Shown in pieces: positions 16,188 through 24,581 of a DNA stretch of 64,000 nt; within the stretch, counting starts at the first letter, position 1, and each line of letters opens with the position of its first letter. The notes under the pieces were generated by a model. It saw only the letters and a program-made list of their open reading frames with translations. It made no database searches and was not told the origin of the DNA. The stretch lies in NCBI GenBank assembly GCA_964388485.1, contig CAYMAS010000005.1, positions 1-64,000 of the forward strand, given 5' to 3'. The translations under genes were made by a program, and so were the position numbers. This stretch comes from JBCDKH01 sp964388485 (GTDB taxonomy: Bacteria > Planctomycetota > Phycisphaerae > Tepidisphaerales > Tepidisphaeraceae).

Positions 16188-17963
16188 ATGTCTTCCCCAG
16201 TCGCCGAAACGCAGTCCCGTCCGATTCCGCCGGTTGATCAGCTCAAGGGTCGTCCGCTGGGCCGCGTGCTCAACAAGATGGGCCGCGTCTCTCGGGAGCA
16301 GGTGGTCGACTCGCTCAAGTTCCAGAAACGCTCCGGCGGGCCGATTGGCCAGATCATGGTCGACTTGGGCCACATCACGTCCGGCGATCTGAACATCGCA
16401 CTCGCAGCGCAGCAGGGTTACGAACTGGTCGACCTCGATGATGTCGAGATTCCCGAAGACGCCATTGAAGCCGTTCCGGCTCAGACCGCTCAGACGCACC
16501 AGGTCCTGCCGATCAGCTACGACAAGGCGAAGAAGAAGCTCGTCGTCGCGATGGCGTCGCACGACAACTTCCAGGCACTTGACGACCTGCGGACCCTGAT
16601 GGGCCTCAACGTCACCGCCAAGATCGGCGACAAGGACAAGATCGCCACGCTCGTCAAGAAGCACTACGCCCAGCAGGCCGAGAGCTTCGCGAGCCTCATG
16701 GGCGACTTCGAGAGCGACGACTCGCTCAAGGGTCTGGCCAAGAAGAAGGGCGATCAGTCGATCGACCTCGACGACCTCAAGAGCGGTGCCGACAGCAACC
16801 CGGTCAAGAAGCTGATTAACCTCGTCCTGCTCCAGGCGATCAAGGACAAGGCCAGCGACATCCACTTCGAGCCGTTCGAGGACGAATTCAAAATTCGCTA
16901 CCGCATCGACGGCGTGCTCTACGAGATGATGCCGCCGCCGAGTCACATCGCCCCGGCCATCTCGTCGCGTGTGAAGGTCATGGCCAACCTCGACATTGCC
17001 GAACGTCGCGTGCCGCAGGACGGCCGCATCGAGTTGACGGTCAACAACCAGCCGATCGATCTTCGTGTCAGCGTCCTGCCGACGATGTTCGGCGAGAGCG
17101 TCGTGATGCGCGTGCTCGATCGCGGCAACGTCAACCTCGACCTCGACAAGATCGGCATGACAGGCGAAGACCTGCGCATCACGCGCATGCTCATCAACAA
17201 GCCCAACGGCATCGTCATCGTCACCGGCCCGACCGGCTCGGGCAAAACCACCACTCTTTATTCCGCCCTGCGTGAGCTCAACCGCCCCGAAGAGAAGCTC
17301 ATCACAGCTGAGGACCCGGTCGAGTACGACATCGACGGCATCATTCAGTGCCAGATCAAGCCGGACATCGAGCTGACCTTTGGCCGCATCCTGCGGGCCA
17401 TGCTGCGGCAGGACCCGGACACCATTCTCGTCGGTGAGGTTCGCGACAAGGAGACGGCTAAAATCAGCGTCGAGGCCGCTCTGACGGGTCACCTGGTCTT
17501 CACGACGCTCCACACGAACGACGCGCCGGCGAGCGTCGCCCGTCTGCTCGACCTCGGCCTCGAACCGTTTCTCATTACCGCGACGCTTGAAGGCGTCATC
17601 GCCCAGCGGCTGGTCCGCAAGATCTGCAAGAAGTGCAAGACCTCCTACAACCCGCCGCTGGAGCAGCTGATGGAGCTGGAGCTGACGGAGAAAGACGCCG
17701 AAGGACAAGTCTTCTACTACGGCAAGGGGTGCGACGCGTGCAACAACACGGGTTACAGAGGACGAATGGGCCTGTTCGAGATGATGATTCTCGACGATGA
17801 CATGCGAGACATGATCGTCGCCCACGCCTCGACACAGCAGATCCGCAACGCCGCCCGTGCCCGCGGCATGAAGACGCTCCGCGAAGCTGGTTTGGCCGCG
17901 ATCTTTGACGGCGAGACGAGCATCGAGGAAGTCGTTCGCGAGACCATTATGGACGAGGAATAG
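16188..17963 (+). CDS. Type IV pilus/type II secretion ATPase, PilB/GspE family (second copy)
   Basis: A 591-residue paralogue of the ATPase at 12993. It has the same domain order: MshEN-like N-domain (PLGRVLNKMGRVSREQVVDSLKF, ALAAQQGYELVDLD), a charged linker without the tetrapeptide repeats, KASDIHFEPF, Walker A GPTGSGKTTT, AEDPVEYDIDG, Walker B ILVGEVRDKE, the zinc cysteines C-KK-C and C-DA-C, and a C-terminal helical region. The two copies differ enough to suggest separate machines, for example type IV pilus and type II secretion; which is which cannot be told from sequence. The 5' flank is hairpin D. Confidence 0.92.
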   Translation: MSSPVAETQSRPIPPVDQLKGRPLGRVLNKMGRVSREQVVDSLKFQKRSGGPIGQIMVDLGHITSGDLNIALAAQQGYELVDLDDVEIPEDAIEAVPAQTAQTHQVLPISYDKAKKKLVVAMASHDNFQALDDLRTLMGLNVTAKIGDKDKIATLVKKHYAQQAESFASLMGDFESDDSLKGLAKKKGDQSIDLDDLKSGADSNPVKKLINLVLLQAIKDKASDIHFEPFEDEFKIRYRIDGVLYEMMPPPSHIAPAISSRVKVMANLDIAERRVPQDGRIELTVNNQPIDLRVSVLPTMFGESVVMRVLDRGNVNLDLDKIGMTGEDLRITRMLINKPNGIVIVTGPTGSGKTTTLYSALRELNRPEEKLITAEDPVEYDIDGIIQCQIKPDIELTFGRILRAMLRQDPDTILVGEVRDKETAKISVEAALTGHLVFTTLHTNDAPASVARLLDLGLEPFLITATLEGVIAQRLVRKICKKCKTSYNPPLEQLMELELTEKDAEGQVFYYGKGCDACNNTGYRGRMGLFEMMILDDDMRDMIVAHASTQQIRNAARARGMKTLREAGLAAIFDGETSIEEVVRETIMDEE

Positions 17964-18063
17964 AAAATCAGACGGCGGCGCAAAGTGGCTCGCGGATCGG
18001 GACGACAAGGTAAGCAGCGGCCGATTGACGGGTCGCGATGCTCTCTACGTCCACCCCGATCTG

Positions 18064-18573
18064 ATGCCGACTCTCCGCCGCACCGCCTTCGTTCCTGCCG
18101 CCGCTGCCGTTCTTGGTTTAGCCGGCTGCAGTGCCACCTACGACAAGGACTTCTTCGATTACGACCGCGAGCAGTCGCGGAACCGCCAGGTCTTCGAGGC
18201 CCAGTATGCCGCCGCAGCTACGCAGGAAGCGTCGCTGCGTCCGAGCCACTTCGCCGAAGCCGACGACGGCACCGGTCCGCGTCTCAACGCGTTGGGTCGC
18301 GAACGGCTCGACTACATCGTCGCCTCCCGCAAGCCCGGCGAAGCGGTGACGGTCTCCGTCGACGCACCAGCTGTGGAGCAGACAGAAGTCGATCAGATGG
18401 TGGACGTCGCGACGATGTACGTCCTTGCGATGCGGCTTCCCGAGGGAGCGGTGACCGTCCTAGCCGGGGATGCAGCGTTTAGCTCACCGGCTTCCGAGGC
18501 AATGGCTGCCGAACGCTCCCTTCGCGGCGGCCAAAACGGCCCAAACGACCTCTTCAGTGCGTCGGCCCAGTAG
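18064..18573 (+). CDS. Putative lipoprotein of unknown function
   Basis: A 169-residue protein with a lipoprotein signal (hydrophobic residues 9-20, lipobox LAGC with Cys22). After the anchor come YDKDFFDYDREQSRNRQVFEAQ, an Ala-rich segment and a moderately hydrophobic C-terminal half. No family is recognised. It starts 100 bp after the second pilus ATPase on the same strand and may belong to that operon. In-frame extension upstream to the ATPase is open but would bury the signal peptide. Confidence 0.65.
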   Translation: MPTLRRTAFVPAAAAVLGLAGCSATYDKDFFDYDREQSRNRQVFEAQYAAAATQEASLRPSHFAEADDGTGPRLNALGRERLDYIVASRKPGEAVTVSVDAPAVEQTEVDQMVDVATMYVLAMRLPEGAVTVLAGDAAFSSPASEAMAAERSLRGGQNGPNDLFSASAQ

Positions 18574-18621
18574 CAGCAGACAAAGAGACAGACGACCACC
18601 GGCGTCTTCCGGAGGTTGATG

Positions 18622-18657
18622 CCGCGACGACCGTCACCTGTGTGGCGGTCGTCGTGC
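18622..18657. terminator. Bidirectional terminator-like hairpin
   Basis: CGACGACCG (18625-18633) and CGGTCGTCG (18646-18654) form a perfect 9-bp stem with a 12-base loop. It sits between two convergent genes, where a shared terminator is expected. There is no T-tract on either side, so it may need Rho or act only as a 3' end stabiliser. Confidence 0.5.
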
Positions 18658-18696
18658 GTTGGTGGACATGGACCGGCCGTGAGTCCGGGAACCGCA

Positions 18697-19728
18697 TCAA
18701 AGCCCGGGTGGGCGTTGGAGCAGGTCGAGCATTTCCTCGTCCTTGTCCTCGGTAAAGGCGGACGTGTCGACCGGCTGATCGACGCGGATCTTAAGCGTCT
18801 CCGGCACGTTCACCAGCAACGGCTCGGGCCGCTGGGTGAAGCCGTCGACGTCGTAGTCGTACCGCTTCATCGTCGCCAGCAGCGTCGGGTCGCGAACTTC
18901 AATCTGCACCTCCATCGACACGGCCTGACGCCCTCTGCTGTCGGTGACGTTCTTCAGATGCTCCGGCAGGCCGCCGGGACTGACGACCATGAGCCGGGGG
19001 TCCATCGTGTCGTCGCCGGTCCCCAGCTCGTTGAGTTCCTCTGAAGTTCGACCGGCCGCAACGGCTTCGCGGGGCCAGGCACCAATCGTGACGTAACTGA
19101 AGTTGCCCTCGTGCAGGAAGTAGGCCGGCACGTTCTGCTCGCGGGCGGCGATGACGCTTTCGACAGCCGCCCGCTTGCGAGTCGCGGGGTCGGTGTAGAC
19201 GGCGATGGCGACGGTCCAGAAGGCGTTGCTGTTGCGAAGGTCGAACTCTGCCGGCGCGACGGGATCCGGCTTCGGGATCGGCTTGAAGATCGCCATCGGG
19301 AAGGCCGGCACCTGCCCGCCCTCCGGGCCGGCGATGCCCATACGTTCTATGACGTCCTTGTCCCGTGCCGCTCTTGCTGCGGCCCGGCGATCAATAATCG
19401 GGTCATCCGTCTCGTAGAACCCGTGGTAAAGGATGCTGCGATCTTCGTGCTGGATGACGTAGAACTCCGGCGTCACGCCCGGCTCTTGCTGCATGGCAGC
19501 CGTCGCGAACATCTTTGCCTCTGCGGCCGCGGCGGGGTGGTTCGGGCCGGTGAAGACAGCGCAGAAGATGGTCATGTTCGCATCGCCCGGCACCTTGATC
19601 GTGGTGCCGCTGGCGACTTGCGCGTCAGCCGGTCGTAGATCGAGCGTCGTCGTCTGTTCCGTCGCATCCGGTTCGGCGCAGCCGACCAGCAGGACGCTGA
19701 GACAACCGGCAAGCAGCAATCGCTTCAT
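18697..19728 (-). CDS. Putative lipoprotein of unknown function
   Basis: A 343-residue protein with a clear lipoprotein signal (MKRLLLAG..., lipobox LLVGC, Cys17). The mature part starts with a Thr-rich segment and contains two similar halves, each with an AxAxxxKxFATAAMQQ- or RKRAAVESVIAAREQNVPAYFLHEGNFSYVTIG-like stretch, reminiscent of SPOR-like or repeated alpha/beta modules. The C-terminus has a conserved-looking Pro-rich region with acidic residues. I do not recognise the family. It is convergent with the gene at 18064. Confidence 0.65.
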   Translation of the reverse strand: MKRLLLAGCLSVLLVGCAEPDATEQTTTLDLRPADAQVASGTTIKVPGDANMTIFCAVFTGPNHPAAAAEAKMFATAAMQQEPGVTPEFYVIQHEDRSILYHGFYETDDPIIDRRAAARAARDKDVIERMGIAGPEGGQVPAFPMAIFKPIPKPDPVAPAEFDLRNSNAFWTVAIAVYTDPATRKRAAVESVIAAREQNVPAYFLHEGNFSYVTIGAWPREAVAAGRTSEELNELGTGDDTMDPRLMVVSPGGLPEHLKNVTDSRGRQAVSMEVQIEVRDPTLLATMKRYDYDVDGFTQRPEPLLVNVPETLKIRVDQPVDTSAFTEDKDEEMLDLLQRPPGL

Positions 19729-19789
19729 TGGCTCATCCTACCCGAAGCCCCGCATGATGATGCGAAGCTGCCCGAGTTGCGTCGGGACA

Positions 19790-20362
19790 TCAGTCGAGAA
19801 TGAAGACGGCAGCGCTGATGACGCTCGTCCAGAGCGGGCCCGGGGCTCCCGGCTCCGAGACCACCCACGACTCCGTCTTGATGATCTCGCCGCTCATCGC
19901 GTATTGCTGTTCTCGCTCGTCCCAAGCTTTGTCTGGATCGAACGGCACGCCCAGCGTCGTGGCGAGCATGGTGGCGGCGAGGTCTTCGACGAGGTCCTCG
20001 GCCTTCTCCTTCGTCATGCCGAAGCCGTGATGCTCGGCGATGTAGCCGTGCTCGTGATCCCGCGGCAGGGCCAGGCCGATGCCGGCACAAGCGAGACGGT
20101 TCTCCTCGGCCGTCGCACTTTCGGCGAGCACGACGAAGGTGATCTGGCCCGCCCGAAGCTTCGGCAAACCTTCTTCCTTCGAGATGATCTCGCAGCTTGT
20201 CGGGTAGATCGAGCTGACCTTGACCAGGTTCTGCTTCTGGATGCCGGCATCGCGGAGGGCCAGCTCGAAGCTCATGAGCTTCTCGCGATGAACCCCCACG
20301 CCTTGCGTGAAGAAGACCTGCTTGGGAACGTAGTGCGAGGGCGTGTCGAACTTATCTGCCAT
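19790..20362 (-). CDS. pdaD: Pyruvoyl-dependent arginine decarboxylase
   Basis: A 190-residue proenzyme starting MADKFDTPSHYVPK. The self-cleavage site is visible as KVSS at residues 48-51 in NLVKVSSIYPTSCEII; cleavage at the Ser pair makes the beta chain and the pyruvoyl-capped alpha chain. The conserved Glu-rich alpha-chain segment (SATAEENRLACAGIGLALP) and the later GFGMTKEKAEDLVEDLAA match the family. It converts arginine to agmatine, the first step of one polyamine route. This family is best known from archaea and chlamydiae. Upstream in-frame residues are not conserved, so the ATG at 20362 is preferred. Confidence 0.9.
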   Translation of the reverse strand: MADKFDTPSHYVPKQVFFTQGVGVHREKLMSFELALRDAGIQKQNLVKVSSIYPTSCEIISKEEGLPKLRAGQITFVVLAESATAEENRLACAGIGLALPRDHEHGYIAEHHGFGMTKEKAEDLVEDLAATMLATTLGVPFDPDKAWDEREQQYAMSGEIIKTESWVVSEPGAPGPLWTSVISAAVFILD

Positions 20363-20396
20363 GGCTGAATCGCCGCACAGTAGGGCAGATTTTGGT

Positions 20397-20816
20397 TTAC
20401 AGCGTGGTACTGAAATTCGGCGGCAACAAAAGCACCGGAATCTTCGTCTCGCGAAGCAACTCCACCGGCACATTCCCGGCCACCAGGCGTTGGAAGACGC
20501 CCTTGCCGGTCAAGCCGAGCAGGATCAACGTCGCCTCACGCTCCACCGCGGTGCTGAGAATCGCCTGGGCCACGTCGTCACTGAACATCAGAAGCGTCTG
20601 CACGCTCACGCCCTTCGAGCGAATCTTGTCGCCCAGGGTCCGGACCGCCTGCTCGCCGCGGTCGCCGCCTTGATTCGCGGTGGAACTCGTGCCACTGGGT
20701 CGCGTCACGTGGACGACCAGCACCTCGGCATCGAGTCGCTTGGCGAAGTCGGCCACCGTTTCCGTCACCCGCTGGCTCGCTTCGGGGCTGCTGACGGCGA
20801 CGAGGATCCGGCTCAT
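20397..20816 (-). CDS. Universal stress protein (UspA family)
   Basis: A 139-residue single-domain USP starting MSRILVAVSSPEAS. The ATP-binding signature G-2x-G-9x-G-(S/T/N) is present near the C-terminus (GLTG, nine residues, then GN), so nucleotide binding is expected. The middle strand SVQTLLMFSDDVAQAIL is typical. A TTG at 20828 in frame is an alternative start. It lies upstream of the pyruvoyl decarboxylase gene on the same strand and may be co-transcribed with it. Confidence 0.85.
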   Translation of the reverse strand: MSRILVAVSSPEASQRVTETVADFAKRLDAEVLVVHVTRPSGTSSTANQGGDRGEQAVRTLGDKIRSKGVSVQTLLMFSDDVAQAILSTAVEREATLILLGLTGKGVFQRLVAGNVPVELLRETKIPVLLLPPNFSTTL

Positions 20817-20860
20817 ACCGCCACTCAACGGCCGAACCGCCCGCTTGTCAACGTGTGTCG

Positions 20861-21571
20861 CTAGACAACGTCCGTCGTCGGTTGCGACTTGAGGAACTTG
20901 AGCCGCTCGTAGATCGCATCGATCGGCCCGCGGTCGTAGACGAAGTCGTCGAGCTTGATCGTCGAGGATTTGCCGTCAACGTCGTAATGGATGTATGCGA
21001 TGCCCTTGCGGTCCCACTGGCTGCTGTCGACGTCCTTGACGCGATTGACCGGCACCGCCGGGTGGCCAGGGGCGTGGAGCACGTCGTTCCCGTCCAGCTT
21101 GATCTCGCCGCGGCTGATGTAGAGCCAGCGAATCAGCAGCAGAATGCCGATGGGCGGTAGAGCGATGCCGAGGACCCGTTGCGTCAGGAGGTCGAGGTTC
21201 GAATGCGGCTCCTCCGGCCCGTCGATGCCGAGATCCTTCATCTCCTCCTGGATCTCGACCATGTCGGCCGTGCGACTTTCAATGCGTGCCGTTTCCGCCT
21301 CCTGCGAGAGACGTTCGTATTGGGCGTTCTCCTCCGGGTAGGTGACGAACCCGTCGTAGAGGAACCACGCGCCCATCGCCAGGATCGCTACGAAGATGAC
21401 GTAGCGCACGTTGCGAAAGTAGCTACCAGCCTTGGCGACGTGCGGGCCGGCGGGTGGCTCGGCGGGCGCTGCGGGAGCAACGGCGTCGTCTCTCGCCTCG
21501 GGCGGGGGAATCTCGTCGGTCGACGTGTCGGCAAGCGGGTCGGCCGAACGGTCGTGCGGGTCGTAGGTCAT
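20861..21571 (-). CDS. Membrane protein of unknown function
   Basis: A 236-residue protein with a Pro/Ala-rich acidic cytoplasmic N-terminus (residues 1-50), a first membrane helix (about 53-75), a charged predicted coiled coil (ENAQYERLSQEAETARIE, about 77-105), a second membrane helix (about 130-150), and a C-terminal soluble domain resembling a PH-like fold (REIKLDGND...VPVNRVKDVD..W..KGIAYIHYD). The gene for a small coiled-coil protein precedes it with a 2-bp gap, so the two are probably translated together. No family name is secure. Confidence 0.7.
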   Translation of the reverse strand: MTYDPHDRSADPLADTSTDEIPPPEARDDAVAPAAPAEPPAGPHVAKAGSYFRNVRYVIFVAILAMGAWFLYDGFVTYPEENAQYERLSQEAETARIESRTADMVEIQEEMKDLGIDGPEEPHSNLDLLTQRVLGIALPPIGILLLIRWLYISRGEIKLDGNDVLHAPGHPAVPVNRVKDVDSSQWDRKGIAYIHYDVDGKSSTIKLDDFVYDRGPIDAIYERLKFLKSQPTTDVV

Positions 21572-21573
21572 GA

Positions 21574-21828
21574 TCAGAGGGATTCATTCGCCGAGGGGGT
21601 CGACAGCATCGGCGGGGCCGATGATTGGCTTCGACTCTGCTCCGAGACAGTCTGGACGGCACGCGCGGCCGACTCAAGCGCTTTTGACAGCTCGCGAACG
21701 TCCGCCAGCTTCGCCGCCTCGTCCGTCAGCCTCGCCGCCACCGTGGCAGCACTGGCTTCCAGCTCGGCAAGCAGCTGCTGAGTCTGCCAGGCATCTTCCG
21801 CATCGGGCGTTTCGGCGGGTCGCTGCAC
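21574..21828 (-). CDS. Small coiled-coil protein
   Basis: An 84-residue acidic, Ala/Leu-rich protein with a likely continuous helix (residues 14-66, heptad-like LLAELEASAATVAARLTDEAAKLA). The C-terminal 20 residues are Ser/Pro-rich. There is no signal peptide or membrane helix. The start is GTG. Its stop codon lies 2 bp before the start of the membrane protein gene at 21571, and both carry coiled-coil segments, so they may interact. Function unknown. Confidence 0.55.
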   Translation of the reverse strand: MQRPAETPDAEDAWQTQQLLAELEASAATVAARLTDEAAKLADVRELSKALESAARAVQTVSEQSRSQSSAPPMLSTPSANESL

Positions 21829-21881
21829 GTCGGCAGGTTATCCGCTGATGCAATCGTTTGCTGCGTGGTTACGATGAGCCC

Positions 21882-22091
21882 GTGTTGCCCGACCCCTCGA
21901 CGCCGCTGGTTCGCTCCACTCGTGAAGCCAAGGTGGGAGGGGTCTGCGCGGGTTTGGCAAGATGGGTCGGTTGGGATCCGACGCTCGTGCGGGTGCTTTT
22001 CGTGGTTGTCGTGCTCGTAACGGGCTTCTTCCCCGGCCTCATTGCTTACCCGATTTTCTGGATGGTGATGCCCGCCGATGATCGTCCTTGA
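21882..22091 (+). CDS. PspC-domain membrane protein
   Basis: A 69-residue protein from the GTG at 21882 (a TTG at 21858 is the alternative). It contains the whole PspC signature: LVRSTREAKVGGVCAGLARWVGWDPTLVRVLFVV, then a membrane helix and YPIFWMVMP. In phage-shock systems PspC proteins sit in the inner membrane and sense or relay envelope stress, but many stand-alone PspC genes exist. No other psp genes are nearby. It is divergent from the coiled-coil gene at 21828. Confidence 0.85.
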   Translation: MLPDPSTPLVRSTREAKVGGVCAGLARWVGWDPTLVRVLFVVVVLVTGFFPGLIAYPIFWMVMPADDRP

Positions 22092-22214
22092 GACGAAGCG
22101 TCCGAGAATCTCGTCGCAGCCGCTGCTGTCGATGGGCGAGGCGTCGCGGTCCGAATAAGGTGATAGCGAACACACTCGAACGTCTCGCCCTGTCGAGCCA
22201 GCTTATCTTCCACC

Positions 22215-23171
22215 ATGCGCATTCTCATTACCGGCGCGGCCGGCTTTCTCGGCTCGCACTTGACCGACCTTCTGCTCGAACAAGGCCACGAGGTGGTCGG
22301 CGTCGATAATTTCGCGACCGGACGTGCCGGGAATATCAAGCATCTTGAAGGCCACGAACGCTACACGTTCGTCGAGGCGGATGTGGTCGAGCCGCTGAAA
22401 GAGGGTGTGCTGCCTGACGGCAAGATCGACCGGATCTACCACATGGCCAGTCCGGCGTCGCCGGTTGGATACGTCAAGCAGCAGGTCCTGACGCTCAAGG
22501 TCAACAGCGCCGGGTGCTGGAACATGCTCGAACTCGCCGAGAAGCACGGCGGCCGATTCCTGATGGCCTCGACCAGCGAGTGCTACGGCGACCCGCAGGT
22601 CAACCCGCAGCCTGAAAGCTATTGGGGCAACGTCAACCCGATCGGCATGCGATCCATGTACGACGAGGCCAAGCGATTTAGCGAGGCCTGCACGATGGGC
22701 TACCATCGCGAACGGGGCGTCGACACGCGCATCATCCGCATCTTCAACACCTACGGCCCCCGCATGGACCCGCACGACGGCCGGGTCGTCATCAGCTTCA
22801 TCCGCCAGGCGCTCAACAACGAGCCGATGACCGTCTTCGGCGATGGCATGCAGACGCGGTCGCTGTGCTACGTCAGCGATCTCGTCCGCGGCATCAACCT
22901 CGTCATGGAGAACGATTCGTTCGTCGAGCCGATCAACCTCGGCAATCCACACGAGCTGACGATTCTCGACATCGCCAAAGAGATCAAGGCCCTGATTCCG
23001 CAGAGCACCAGCGAAATCACCTTCCACAAGATGCCTCCGGACGACCCGAAGGTCCGTCGTCCTGATATCTCGCGTGCGAAGGAACTATTGGGCTGGGAGC
23101 CGGTTGTAACGCGGAGCGAAGGGCTCAAGAAGATGATCGACTTCTATCGGGACGAGCTTCTGGAGAAGTAG
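22215..23171 (+). CDS. UDP-glucuronate decarboxylase-like NAD-dependent epimerase/dehydratase
   Basis: A 318-residue short-chain dehydrogenase of the extended type. TGAAGFLGSH near residues 6-15 is the NAD-binding glycine motif; STSECYGDP near 118-126 and YDEAKR near 148-153 carry the catalytic Ser and Tyr/Lys. The stretch ESYWGNVNPIGMRSMYDEAKRF is characteristic of UXS enzymes, which turn UDP-glucuronate into UDP-xylose. The product would feed polysaccharide or glycoprotein synthesis, consistent with the export genes at 41-47 kb. Other members of the family have different sugar substrates. Confidence 0.88.
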   Translation: MRILITGAAGFLGSHLTDLLLEQGHEVVGVDNFATGRAGNIKHLEGHERYTFVEADVVEPLKEGVLPDGKIDRIYHMASPASPVGYVKQQVLTLKVNSAGCWNMLELAEKHGGRFLMASTSECYGDPQVNPQPESYWGNVNPIGMRSMYDEAKRFSEACTMGYHRERGVDTRIIRIFNTYGPRMDPHDGRVVISFIRQALNNEPMTVFGDGMQTRSLCYVSDLVRGINLVMENDSFVEPINLGNPHELTILDIAKEIKALIPQSTSEITFHKMPPDDPKVRRPDISRAKELLGWEPVVTRSEGLKKMIDFYRDELLEK

Positions 23172-23202
23172 GCCAGAGCGTCCTGAATCCAGAAGATCTT
23201 CG

Positions 23203-23230
23203 AGCCCACGGACTTCATCCGTGGGTTTTG
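23203..23230 (+). terminator. Intrinsic terminator after the UXS-like gene
   Basis: CCCACGGA (23205-23212) pairs perfectly with TCCGTGGG (23218-23225) around a 5-base loop, followed by TTTT. It lies 31 bp after the stop codon and is the clearest Rho-independent terminator in the window. Confidence 0.85.
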
Positions 23231-23311
23231 CGTTGTATCAATCTCGACTTCGGGGCAGGTCCTCTTTGCTCCGTCCCCGTTACCTGTTGCCTCAGGCATC
23301 TTTCACCCTCA

Positions 23312-23341
23312 TTGAAACCCATCGGGCACCTGTCATATAGA
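23312..23341 (+). promoter_or_regulatory. Predicted promoter of the GbsR-family gene
   Basis: TTGAAA (23312-23317) and TATAGA (23336-23341) are separated by 18 bp, a near-consensus housekeeping promoter. The -10 ends 31 bp before the ATG at 23373. An AGGA ribosome site is visible 7 bases before the start. Confidence 0.5.
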
Positions 23342-23372
23342 TTCAGACTCGACTGAAACGACAGGACAAACC

Positions 23373-24035
23373 ATGACCACCGCCACCTCCAACATGAACG
23401 GAACCGTTTCGAGCTCTGCCAATGCGAACAACAAGCCTCTGCGACAAGTCGGCTCTGCCTCGGGCATGACGAAGACGAGCCGCAAAATGGGCGTCGAAGA
23501 TCGGCTGCGGGACGTGCAGGACACCTTCATCCGGCGTTGGGGCGAGATGGGCGCGACTTGGGGCATCAACCGCACGCAGGCGGAGATTCACGCGTTTCTC
23601 TTCATCACCGGGCGGCCACAATGCACGGACGATGTCATGGACCGCCTCAATATCTCCCGCGGCAACGCCTCGATGTCGCTACGGGCCCTTTGCGACTGGG
23701 GCATCATCCGCCGGTTCCACCGCCGTGGTGAGCGTCGCGAGTACTTCGAGAGCGTCGGCGACGTGTGGGAACTCTTCAGCATCATTGCTGCCGAACGGAA
23801 GCGGCGCGAGGTCGACCCGGTCCTCGAGACGATTCGGCAGTGCGAGGAGATGCTCACCGAAGCTCATCTCGGCAAGTCGGCGGCACGGGATGAGGACGTC
23901 AAGATCACCCGCAAGCGGCTCGCCGACATGGGTGAGTTCATGAGCGTCACGAACAAGATCTTCGCCCAATTCGTGACGAATGCCCACAGCGGCCTCAATC
24001 GGGTCGCCAAGGTCCTCCTGAAGACCTTCAGCTAA
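23373..24035 (+). CDS. GbsR/MarR-family transcriptional regulator
   Basis: A 220-residue DNA-binding protein. After a low-complexity N-terminus (residues 1-45) it has a winged-helix core: RDVQDTFIRRWGEMGATWGINRTQAEIHAFLFITGRP, DDVMDRLNISRGNASMSLRALCDWGIIRR, with the wing in FHRRGERREYF. This order is that of the GbsR group, which often controls osmoprotectant uptake or synthesis. The C-terminal half is a long predicted helix likely used for dimerisation. The gene has its own promoter and lies between the UXS-like gene and a surface-protein cluster; targets unknown. Confidence 0.85.
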   Translation: MTTATSNMNGTVSSSANANNKPLRQVGSASGMTKTSRKMGVEDRLRDVQDTFIRRWGEMGATWGINRTQAEIHAFLFITGRPQCTDDVMDRLNISRGNASMSLRALCDWGIIRRFHRRGERREYFESVGDVWELFSIIAAERKRREVDPVLETIRQCEEMLTEAHLGKSAARDEDVKITRKRLADMGEFMSVTNKIFAQFVTNAHSGLNRVAKVLLKTFS

Positions 24036-24082
24036 ACAGGTTGTGAAAGAAACTGCTGACGCCTCCCGACGAACGTGATACC

Positions 24083-24478
24083 ATGCCGGCAAGCGTGCCG
24101 AGTCTTCGCCCAGCTTCATCGACGTCCGTTGCCAGCTTCGTGCTGGTGACGCTCGTCGGTTTGGCGAATCTGCTTCTACCAGCGGCGTCGAGCGTTCACG
24201 CGCTGACGCACGAGCACGCATCGCACGAGGCTGCGGTCGCTGATGAGCATGGCGACGCTTGTCATCCTCATACGGACGGGGACGAGCCCCTTACGGACGA
24301 GGAGTGCCCCACGTGCCACCTGCTCGCTGCTACCGGGAGCAGCTTCAATGTCGAGCCCGGCCCGGTCCTGTTGACCCAGCCGCTTGTGGCGTCGCTTGCC
24401 CCACGGGGACCGCCGGCTCTTTGGGTCGCTGAGTTCCCGTCGCCCGCGCAGCCGCGTGGGCCACCTGTGTCTGCCTGA
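24083..24478 (+). CDS. His-rich exported protein, DUF2946-like
   Basis: A 131-residue protein with an N-terminal signal or anchor helix (about residues 14-36), then a His-rich segment (HALTHEHASHEAAVADEHGDACHPH), a CPTCH motif near residue 75, and a C-terminal RGPP-type stretch. The combination of a His-rich loop, CxxCH and terminal RGPP resembles DUF2946-type proteins found near metal-resistance or metal-uptake genes. It could bind Zn, Cu or Ni in the periplasm. It starts the cluster of secreted and surface proteins that continues to 28932. Function is inferred from composition only. Confidence 0.6.
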   Translation: MPASVPSLRPASSTSVASFVLVTLVGLANLLLPAASSVHALTHEHASHEAAVADEHGDACHPHTDGDEPLTDEECPTCHLLAATGSSFNVEPGPVLLTQPLVASLAPRGPPALWVAEFPSPAQPRGPPVSA

Positions 24479-24581
24479 CGGTTCCAGCTGTCGCGTTCTG
24501 CGCCGGCTGATGTCGGTTGTTCCAAGCCGTTCGCTCCGCTTCGCCTGATGCGAGCCTGACCCTCAGACACAGGAAGTGCTC

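Noticed and set aside
15870..18008. A 712-codon open frame on the minus strand
   Set aside because: It is antisense to the pilB/pilT region and only open because of GC-biased third positions; no domain is visible.
22141..22214. Riboswitch or leader before the UXS-like gene
   Set aside because: No recognisable aptamer pattern or strong stem was found in the 120-bp gap.
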